Origin: an uncultured Lachnospiraceae bacterium
GTDB lineage: Bacteria; Bacillota; Clostridia; Lachnospirales; Lachnospiraceae
Direction: 5' to 3'
DNA: 64,000 nucleotides
Assembly: GCA_902779355.1 (NCBI GenBank)
Contig: CACZBF010000007.1
Location: 1-64,000, forward strand
Positions 9,008 through 17,800 of this stretch are shown here, in pieces; position 1 is the first letter of the stretch, and every line of letters begins with the position of its first letter. A program made the translations under genes and the position numbers. The notes below the pieces were generated by a model. That model had not been told where the DNA came from. It did no database searches and worked only from the letters and a program-made list of their open reading frames with translations.

Positions 9008-9880
9008 TTATTGTAACAGTGCCTTGATAAAGTTCTCCACCCCCACCATCTTGACAATTCTTGCAAGACCCGGGGAATCGTTGATCTCTCCGATCAAAAA
9101 GCCGTCCTCTCCGAACAGCAGATCCAGTCCGCAGATATTGAGGCCGCTGATCTTTGCCACCTTTCCGCACAGTTCTTCGATCTCCGGCGTAATCTCATAA
9201 TCTTCATAATGGCCGCCCTGATGCACATTGGAGCGGAATTCCTCCGGGTTGTCGGTCTTTCTCACAAACGCGCCGTAAACCTTTCCGTTTACCATCAGCG
9301 CCCGCAGATCTCTTCCCTTGGAGGTCGCTACAAAAGACTGGGCAAGGATCAGATCCTCCGGCTTCTCCGGCATCGCATCCAAGTATGCTTTCAGCTCCGC
9401 CTCGTCGTGGATCAGCTCCACGCCCTGCCCGCCGAATCCGGTGTCCGGTTTCATCACAAGCGGCAGCCCCATTTCTTTGATAATGAGTTCAGGCGGCGTG
9501 TTCCGAAATACCAACAGTGTTTTCGCCTGTTTGATATTGTGATGCGCCAGCATCTGCGCTGTCTTCAGCTTGCTGAGCGCAATCCTTTTCGCCTGGACGG
9601 GATTGATGGAAACGGCGCCCATATCCGTCAGCGCTTCCTCGATGCCTTCCATGATCGGATCACACGCCCCATAGAGGAAAATGCGATCCGGCGGTGTCGT
9701 CTCAACGCCGTTCGTGTATAGTTTTTTGTGGTTGTCGTCCCCCACCGTGTAGCTGATTTCATATCTGCGGAACAGCTCCACTTCGATGCCGTATTTTTGC
9801 AGCAGCGGCTTTCCGCTTTTGAGCGTCTCTGCCCAGGAATCATGGTTTGCGATCGCGCCAGTAATGATCCAGATTTTCAT
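9008..9880 (-). CDS. RimK-like ATP-grasp ligase
   Basis: A 290-residue carboxylate-amine ligase. The N-terminal third (MKIWIITGAI..., VETTPPDRIF) is a pre-ATP-grasp domain. The ATP-grasp core shows LPLVMKPDTGFGGQG and GLDLLF...IGEINDSPG with the E-x-N metal ligands, plus a conserved SNVHQGG loop. It is close in plan to residues 1-300 of the fusion protein at 2873-5419. Enzymes of this type add an amino acid or other amine to a carboxylate and can act repeatedly. RBS GAAGGAGG lies before ATG 9880. Setting between a GH3 enzyme and an exporter points to a small secreted amide or peptide. I cannot name the substrate. Confidence 0.9.
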   Translation of the reverse strand: MKIWIITGAIANHDSWAETLKSGKPLLQKYGIEVELFRRYEISYTVGDDNHKKLYTNGVETTPPDRIFLYGACDPIMEGIEEALTDMGAVSINPVQAKRIALSKLKTAQMLAHHNIKQAKTLLVFRNTPPELIIKEMGLPLVMKPDTGFGGQGVELIHDEAELKAYLDAMPEKPEDLILAQSFVATSKGRDLRALMVNGKVYGAFVRKTDNPEEFRSNVHQGGHYEDYEITPEIEELCGKVAKISGLNICGLDLLFGEDGFLIGEINDSPGLARIVKMVGVENFIKALLQ

Positions 9881-9896
9881 AAGCTATACCTCCTTC

Positions 9897-9941
9897 GGCA
9901 TGAGGTGTCACCGACGAAGTCGGTGACGGAGTCCTGATGCC
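9897..9941. repeat. Palindromic hairpin between two operon genes
   Basis: Nested inverted repeat: an inner perfect 9-bp stem GTCACCGAC / GTCGGTGAC around a GAA triloop, flanked by GGCATGAGG and CCTGATGCC, which pair with one bulge. It fills most of the gap between the GH3 stop and the ligase start and ends just before the ligase RBS. On the plus strand it is followed by six T. REP-like mRNA stabiliser is a reasonable guess. Its architecture resembles the elements at 22801-22945 and 63684-63859. Confidence 0.7.
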
Positions 9942-9974
9942 TTTTTTCATATTTTACTTTACTCCTATTTTACT

Positions 9975-11696
9975 TTACTCCATATCGTATATTTCTCTGA
10001 GCCTAAAGAAAAACCTCTGTTTCATGGGTGTATCGATCACGCGCACCGGCTTCAGCTGGTTCGCGGATGTCCCTCGTTTGATCATCAGATCACGGTAGAG
10101 CTGATAGGTCTGCGGTTGCAGAAAAAACAGCTCCATCCCGCCCAGGACACCTCTGCGGATTTTTTCTCCGTAAGAAGGATTCGCCTGCATCATCCGTGCC
10201 TCGATCGCATCTCGCAGTTCCGGAATCCTTTCCTTCGGAACCTTTTCATCCGGCTCCATCAGAAAAACATAATGCCCCGGTTTCGTATCCGTATCCGCAT
10301 AGACGCTGTAATCGTTGATACGCAGCCCGGTATCCTTCATGAAAGATTCCACCGACCAACGCACCGCTTCCTCGTTGGTCTTTTCCCCTTCGATGGAAAG
10401 AAGCTGACTCTTGCGGTAAACAAACTGTACCATGGGCGCTTCGTTATAAAAGCCTGTTACCCGGATCACGTCCTTGATCCGATAGCGGTAAAAGCCCGAG
10501 AGATTGGTCACGATGATCTCATACATCTCCCCTTCTTCAAGCCGGTCGATCGTCAAAATCTGATCATCATTGTCATTCTTTGCCGGGATAAACTCATAGA
10601 ACCCGCCATCCGGGATCAAGACATAAGACGTGTCCTCTGCATGCCGCGCCGTGGCAAAAAAGCCCTCCGATGCCGCATAGCTCAGATTGTTAAAAGGAAT
10701 ATTCCGACCGGTATATCGGCGCATTTTCTTGGAATAGGTAAAAAAACCGCCGGTGCCGATACTGGCCACGAACTGCAGCTTCGGCCAGATCCGGGGCAGG
10801 ATCCCATTCGTCCCGGATTCGAAAGCTGCACGGATCTCTGCCGCACGTTTCGGATTTGGTTTCAGCCAGGAGGTAAAGGTCGCGCGCCATTCGTCCGGGA
10901 TATCGATGGATTCATCAATGATTCCCTTCTCGATATCCTTGCATAGGAGATCCCGGTTTTCGCAGATATAATCGATGAGATCCACCAGCGCTGCCATAAA
11001 CGCCCCGTCTATGATCGCAACATCGCTGCGCTCCAGCGTAAACCTGGCTCTCAGATATTTCAGATCCATGGGTTCTTTCGGATTGATCACATCCCAAGGG
11101 GGTGAAAAAAGATAGCCCGCAATGCCTTTCACCTGCTTCATCAGATTCCCGGAGATCGCGCCCTTCGGCACTCCAAACTCCGTTTCCTGAAATTGCAGCT
11201 CCACGGTATTGGCCGCGTACCCGTATTTAAAAGAATGACCTGTGGTGTTACGATAATACTCGTCCATGACCCCAAAGGCCATCGCCGTACCATACTTTCC
11301 GTAATTCTCGAGCGTTGCTTCGGATACCGGGATATGCTTCGGCACGCCGACACTCCCGGAGCTTAAGGCATAGTGCTTCACTTCGCTTGCGGAAAGGAGA
11401 TTCTTCTCATTTTTCTCCACCATCCGCCGGATATAGGGTTCATAGTCATCATAGGTGGAAAAGGGGACTTTTTCCTGGTATTCCTTGATGCTGTGGATTC
11501 CTGCAAAATCAAAGCGTTTTCCGTACTCGGTGTCTTTGTTTTCAGCGAGAATGCGAAGTAATACTTCTTCCGATAGCGCCACCGCCCTGCGGCTGTTCTG
11601 ATCCAGTTCCCGCATGGCTTTACGCCCTCTTTTGATCAGCGCCTTATTGATCACTGCCGTCATCAGAGACGATTCCCATTGTTTCTTCTGTGCCAT
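9975..11696 (-). CDS. GH3-family acyl-adenylate amide synthetase
   Basis: A 573-residue adenylate-forming enzyme of the GH3 family, best known from plant jasmonate- and auxin-amino acid conjugation. The start is taken at 11696 (MAQKKQW) directly behind GGAGGAGG; a start 11 codons further up lacks an RBS. Motif I is ALSSGSVGVPKHIP, motif II NLSYAASEGFF and motif III YRYRIKDVIRVTGF, all three nucleotide-binding motifs of the family. An N-terminal segment NKDTEYGKRFDF matches the usual bacterial GH3 opening. It is the first gene of the operon, driven by the promoter at 11740-11768. Bacterial GH3 substrates are largely unknown; use of an amino acid acceptor is inferred. Confidence 0.9.
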   Translation of the reverse strand: MAQKKQWESSLMTAVINKALIKRGRKAMRELDQNSRRAVALSEEVLLRILAENKDTEYGKRFDFAGIHSIKEYQEKVPFSTYDDYEPYIRRMVEKNEKNLLSASEVKHYALSSGSVGVPKHIPVSEATLENYGKYGTAMAFGVMDEYYRNTTGHSFKYGYAANTVELQFQETEFGVPKGAISGNLMKQVKGIAGYLFSPPWDVINPKEPMDLKYLRARFTLERSDVAIIDGAFMAALVDLIDYICENRDLLCKDIEKGIIDESIDIPDEWRATFTSWLKPNPKRAAEIRAAFESGTNGILPRIWPKLQFVASIGTGGFFTYSKKMRRYTGRNIPFNNLSYAASEGFFATARHAEDTSYVLIPDGGFYEFIPAKNDNDDQILTIDRLEEGEMYEIIVTNLSGFYRYRIKDVIRVTGFYNEAPMVQFVYRKSQLLSIEGEKTNEEAVRWSVESFMKDTGLRINDYSVYADTDTKPGHYVFLMEPDEKVPKERIPELRDAIEARMMQANPSYGEKIRRGVLGGMELFFLQPQTYQLYRDLMIKRGTSANQLKPVRVIDTPMKQRFFFRLREIYDME

Positions 11697-11739
11697 CAGT
11701 CCTCCTCCCGTCCTGCAATCGGAATACAATTACTTTTCT

Positions 11740-11768
11740 ATTATACAGTTTGATCGGTGTGTTTTCAA
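11740..11768 (-). promoter_or_regulatory. Sigma-A-type promoter of the GH3/ATP-grasp operon
   Basis: On the minus strand TTGAAA, a 17-base spacer and a perfect TATAAT, about 44 bases upstream of the GH3 start. It lies in the short gap after the giant kinase gene, so the operon can be expressed apart from the upstream one. Confidence 0.8.
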
Positions 11769-11785
11769 GGAAGAGACAGAAGGAG

Positions 11786-11816
11786 ACAGGGGGACGTGAA
11801 CCGCCCCCTGTTTTTT
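11786..11816. terminator. Hairpin terminator candidate after the 2518-residue gene
   Basis: ACAGGGGG and CCCCCTGT form an 8-bp GC-rich stem with a 10-base loop, directly behind the TAA of the upstream gene. The U-run (six T) follows the stem on the plus strand, whereas on the minus strand an A-run precedes it. It would be a good terminator for plus-strand transcription and a weaker one for the minus-strand operon. Confidence 0.55.
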
Positions 11817-14800
11817 ATGTCCTGATGATGTTGTCTTCGCTGTCGTCCTGGATGATGTTATTCGGCGCCTCCTTGAGGATGATCGGCTCCGGCTCATCGC
11901 CCGGCTTCTTGGGAATCGTATCCTCCAGATCCAGCCCGCCTTTATAGCTGCCGGAGTTGTACTTCATGGCTTTCTCCATACCGATGGCGTTGCCGAGTTT
12001 TAGTTTCTTCGTCATTGCAAAGAAGCCGCCTTCTTTGACAATATCCTCGAAGATCGTGTTGAAGTCACGGAGTGTCTTGTTCTTCTGCTCCGGCACTTTC
12101 AGCTTATAGGCCTTCATATGAACCTTCAGACGTCTGTAGGCGATCTTGCGGTAGATCGAGATGAATTTCTTCTCCGCCTTCACACGCTGCTGCAGGACAG
12201 AGTCATCCGCCCAGTTTTTGTCCCGGTTCTCCATATCCTGTTCTCTTAGTTTCGCAAACTCCTGGTATGCGTTGTAGAGATCCTTGCCGTCCTCTTTGTC
12301 CATAAACCAGTAACGGAGCTGATTATCGATATCTTGGCAGCGCTCTTTCATTCTTTTCTGTACAACGCCGACATGCCTGCTTTCCACCATATCCCTTCCC
12401 AGTTTCAGGTACCGCTGCTCTTCCTCCGGTGTCAGCTGCTCCTTCTTTTCAACACGTTCATTCAGCTTCTGCCACTCCGGAAATACCTCCCGGAATTGGG
12501 TGGTGTCAAATTCTCGGATATTTTCCTTATCGAAAGTGTCTACCTTTTCCTTCTCCTCTTTATTACGCCGATCGTAGGAGATCATGTCCCGGATATCCGT
12601 AAGCGCTTTATTCCGCTCGGCCATGACGGCGTGGATCGCTTTATATCTCCTGAAAAGCCCCCTTGCAGCCTTCTTTGCATCGTCTCCCGTCCGTTTCTTG
12701 TCGATAAAGCTGCGCAGATCCTTTGCCAGCTCGGTATAGGGCCTTACGGTATTCACGATCAGTCCGACGTAGTCTTCGAAAGCCGTTCTGTCCCCCAGCA
12801 GGGCATCCGACACGGTGGCGCCAATTAAATAATGATCGCCAAAAGGTTCCATGAGACCGTTGGAACCATAATTGGGGAGTCTGAAGACGCTGCACATTTT
12901 TGCCTCCAACTTCAATTTCGCATCCTCACAGTCCTTGTGGATCTTCGATTTTAAGTAGTCATCCGTTTCCAGGATGTCACGGATCCCTTTATGTATCTCT
13001 CCGTATACCTTATCGTGCAGCTTCTGATCCTGTTCCCAGAGCACCAGGTAGTTCTCGTAGTCCGTTCTCCATTCAGCGATCACTGTGTCATCAAATTTCG
13101 GGATCGGAATGGGGTTTTCCTCATCTTCCTCATCATCCTCTTCGCCGTACATCGGAAGATCTGGATTGGCTGCATAGGTGGCTTTGCCGCTCATGATCTT
13201 GTTGACCTTGTCAAACATCCCCATGTGTTTCTTTTCAAATGCGGTCTTTCCGTCCTTGTCCTTCTCGGTATCCAAAAGCATGGACACGAACTCCTCTTCG
13301 GACGGTTCTTCCATCGCCTGCAGCATCTCGCTGTAATAGGTTTCCTGATCCTGCGACCCCTTCGCCCCCATTTGTGCCTGCAGCATGAAATCCACGCAAA
13401 CGACTGTCTGATTGGTCTTGATATGATCCAGCATCTTGATGTCCATGCGGAGTCCTGCCTCCTGGTCGTTCAGTTCACGCAGGGTGTTGTTCAGACGGAC
13501 CTGTGACTGTACATAGCTGTAGATGGAGATGGGAATCTGGAATCCGTCCTTCTCCAATTCCATCAGTGCCAGTTCCATCTTGTCCCCGGTCTGTGATTCA
13601 TCGCCGCGCTGGAAAATATCATAGAGCTTCTTCCGCAGCCGGTTTTTCCGCTTCGTGAAAGCCTTCAGTTGTTCAAAGGCCTGCTGCGGATCCTTTAGAT
13701 CTTTCCCGGTAAGCTTGTCTAACTGCTCCTTCGGCAATCTCTCGAGAAACCGATCCAGAAATGCTCTGGCATCCCCATACATCGCGGCAGCAGAAAGAGC
13801 CAGGATTCCTTTTACCTCTTCCTCACTCAGCTTGGTCGAATTCCCGTAGTCCAGGATCGTAGCCTGTTTATCATTGACCATAAGATTCCCGGCATGCATA
13901 TCGCCATGATAGAATCCGTTGCCAAAGATGCTCTCCCGGATCCACATATCCGTGACCTTTTCGAGATGCTCCCTTCTCTTTGTGATCGACTGCAGATCCT
14001 TGACCAGACTATGTCTGATCTCAGGAATCTTGCCGATGTTTTCGGAAGTCAGCAGGAACTCCTGCGTGGTGTATTTTTGCTTCGTTTTCGGATCGGTCTT
14101 GATCCGATAAAACGGCTTTCTGGAAACCTCCCGATTCTTTGCGATCTGGTTCAGATAACGGTCAACCGTATCGCCTTCCGCCTTATCCAGCACAAGGTAG
14201 TCTTTCGTCGGCGGGATCTCCTCCATCACGTGCACAGACTTACAGACCCCCGGAATCTCCTTTTCCTCATTTTCATAAGCCTTCACACCGTCTCTGCAGT
14301 TCTGCGCTTCCGTTCTCAGATCCAGTTCTTCCCGCACCTTGGTCAACTGCCCCTCGTATGTTGCCAGCATACCTTCGCTGGTCTCTTTTGCGCAGTCCTT
14401 CATGATCACTTCTTCTCTATCGATGCGTTTCTCGATATTGGGCCGCAACAGCTTAATGACCACCTGCTTTCCTTCCGGATAGTTCTTGCCATACACACGG
14501 CAGAGCAGCGCCTGCCCGACAGAAGCGGCGCCAAGGGATTGCAGTTTCTTGATCTCTGTGATCTGACCGTTGCTGTCTTTTTTCATCTGTTCGAACATCC
14601 TGTCTATCTCGGTATCCGGGATCGGCTCCAGTTTGGACTTCATATCCTCAACCGCATCGCTCAGTTCCTTCATCAGATAGCGGGCCGGTACGCCCTGCAT
14701 CATTTTCTGCATGAGAGGCCCTGCCCCGCGGAGCAGTCCTGCGAGATGCATGCCTGTCTGTTTGAGCGTGTTCGTCTTGACATGCTTATGGTCATGGATC

Positions 14801-17800
14801 GTCGGCTTCAGATTGCGCAGCATGGTCGCCATCATGGTTTTCTGATCCTGCCCGGACACCTTGGTGAAATAGTTTTGCATCACATTCCGGACAAAAGCGC
14901 CCTCGCCCGGCTGCTCCTTAGCGTCCGAATCATGCACCCAGTTCTTATGATACAGCGCCTCGAGCGTGTATTCTTCCTCCTCATTGGGCTCGTTGATACG
15001 GGATTTGAACAGGTCACTTGCCTGCTTCATGAAAAGTGCTTCCGGCCCGACATAGGACATCTGCTCCTTTTTCCGACGCATGATCTCCTCGTTTTGCGCC
15101 TGGATTTCCTCAGGCTTCTTCAATTTCTGCAACTCTGCCAACGACTGATTGGTTTCCTTCTCAATCTGTGCTGTTTTCTTCTGATCTGATTCCCTGTCCG
15201 CCTGGTCGTATGCATGATGGTAATACGCTTCCGTTTTTGCGAACTCGTCGTTGCTGATCAGTTGGATCTCATTCCAGTACGGTTTGAACGTCTTGTTCAG
15301 ATCCTCAAACATGTGGGTGGATACCTGCTTGATCTCATCAACAGCCTGCTGGTATGCCTTATCCATAGAGGCACGGATCTTGCCGTTTGCCTCCGCAAGA
15401 AGCGCCATCAGCTTCGGATCCTTGTCCTTCAGAAGTTTCCGGACATTTTTGAGTTTGATGTTCTTTTCTCCGGACTGTTCCACCAGATAATCCACAACAC
15501 CGGAAAGATGCTCTCCGATCTCTTTTGCGAGCACCTTATCCGAACCGTCCATTCTGCGGCCAAGGGATTCAAACACATGAAGCGGCACGGCCGGATCTTC
15601 TTTCAGTTTTTCGAGTTCTTCCTCCTGTTTTTGAATGGTCTTCTTCAGTTCTTCGGCCTGTGCCAGGCGCTGCTCTTTCTCCTTATCCGCCTCTTTCCTC
15701 TTTTCCTTTTTGCTGTTCTCCAGATCCTGGATCTGCTTCGCGACCTCCTCCAGCTCTGCGTCGTACTGATCGACCTTCGCCTGATCCTGGTCTTTCTCCG
15801 CCTCGGCACGCGCCTTCTCGATCTTCTCCATCTTTTTGAAGTGATTATGCAGCTGCAAGTCCACGACCATGTCGGGAATATATTCGGTCTCTTCCATCAG
15901 CTTCGCATAGGCTTCGTGATTGCTTGCGAGCTCTTTCTCTTTCGCGGCGATCTCCTGGTCCCATGTATCCAGATGAGAAAGATTCTTCAGCTCCTTCTCA
16001 TAGTCATTCTGATGCACATCCCAGTCACTCTTCTGTTCTTTGATGGCATCCGCCTGTTTTTGATGCATCTTAAGCTGGCTTTCCAGATACGCCATGTACT
16101 TCTCGTCCGCTTTTTCGTCTTCGGTCGCCGTCATGATGCGTGTCTGAAATTCCTGAATGGATGCCTCTTCCTCTTTCAGGATAACGTCCAGACTTTCTCC
16201 GGTCTCTTTCTTTCGTTTCAGTTCGAGGTAACGCTTCCGTTCTTCCACAGTCTTTTTCGGCCCCGATGCTTTGACAGACGCCATATCCGCCAGGACTTCC
16301 GCATGGCTGTCAAGCAGCGTCAGAAGATTCTCTGCACCTTCTTCTCCCTGCAGATCGATCCCCGCAAAATCTCCCATGAGGTTCAGCGCGTTGCTTTCTT
16401 TTTCGCCCCACTCGAGCTGGATCTCTTCTTTTTCTCTTTCGAGCCCCGCCTTTTCGTGGAGGGTGATGACGGAGCGGATCTCATCCGCACTCACATTCTC
16501 CCTCAGCTTCTTCTGCGCCAGCTCCTTTAATACTGTCGTCGAGAGATTATAGTAGAGGTATTCCGGCACATCCGGCTCGTATTCGGAAAGCGCGTTGATA
16601 CAACGTTCCCGCAGCACCTCAATGTCTTTTTTGCTGCTGAAAAGCGGACTCTCGTTGATGGCCTCGATCCCGTCATAGACCTTCCGCTTCTCCTCTTCAA
16701 ATTCGTTCATCTTGGACTGCACGCCGTATACAAGGCGATAGTTCTGATAGATCGCATCCACCTTCGCATCTGCGGAAGCCACCTTCTGCATCTGTCCACG
16801 CTTGATCTGTCCGATCTCATCCTTGTTCTTGATGAGCTGGTCGGCCGCGGCAAAGAACATTTCCGCTGCGTGCTTATCCGCACGGTGCTGTTCGTCTGCA
16901 GGTTTCTTCAGATCTTTCAGGATCGCTTTCCGGTCACCCTTCAATTCCGTGAACTCCCGGATTTCCATCACGCCAAGATATTTTGTTTCCACACGATCCG
17001 CCATACCGGTCATCGTCGCCATGCGCTGGTCGATATGATCCTTTGCAAATGCCGTGACCGCCTGCAGTTCCTTCTTGTATTCCTCATCATATCCTTCCGG
17101 AAGCGCTGCATCCGGATTCTCCTGATGAAGCTTCTCGATCGCCGCCAGTGCCTCACTGGCTGCCGAGATCACCTCAGACTGATGGAGCTTCACAGCAAAA
17201 TCCTTGAGGAAGGCAGCAGGATTGCCGGTATTGACGCGGAATCCTTCCAGATATTTCACCTCCGAAAGCGCATAGTCTGCGATCTCTTTTTGCAGCTGCA
17301 TCTGCTCTTCCGGCGTCCCTTCCCGCTTCTCTAAGATCGTCTCTGTTTCCTCTTTGCTCTTTCCTCTGAGATAGCACATCAGGCTCTGACCGAGTACAGG
17401 CACGCCATTCGGATCATTCCTGAAATAGGTGTTGAGAAACGCCTTTGTCTCCTCGTCCTGCGCCGTCAGCTCCATTTTGCTTTGCTTCATGGTCTCCCAG
17501 AAGATCATATTGCGTTGGTAATGATTCCTTGCCTCTTCCACTTTCGCGGGCGGCATTTCCTGACCCGGCTTCAGCTGGTCGTACACAGCACGGAACAGGT
17601 TGTCCGCCTGATCATGGTCCGCCGTATACTCATCGAGAAGCCTCTGTTCCTCGATCTTCGGATCGATCCCGAGAACCAGATCATGCGTTTTGATCCATTC
17701 CTGCAGGGTCATCTGCGCCATTTCCCCATCCTTCGTGGTAAGCGCCCTAAATGCCTTTGCCTGGCGGCACCGCAGATCGGTAAACAGCGCCAGTCTTACC

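Noticed and set aside
9008-9880. D-alanine-D-alanine ligase
   Set aside because: It has the ATP-grasp fold, but the sequence and the close relation to the GH3 fusion point to a RimK-like ligase in a special pathway rather than cell-wall synthesis.
13894-16530. Two plus-strand open frames of 431 and 438 codons
   Set aside because: They mirror the coding frame of the giant kinase protein; Leu/Phe/His-rich composition is the complement of Glu/Lys/Arg codons in coiled coils.
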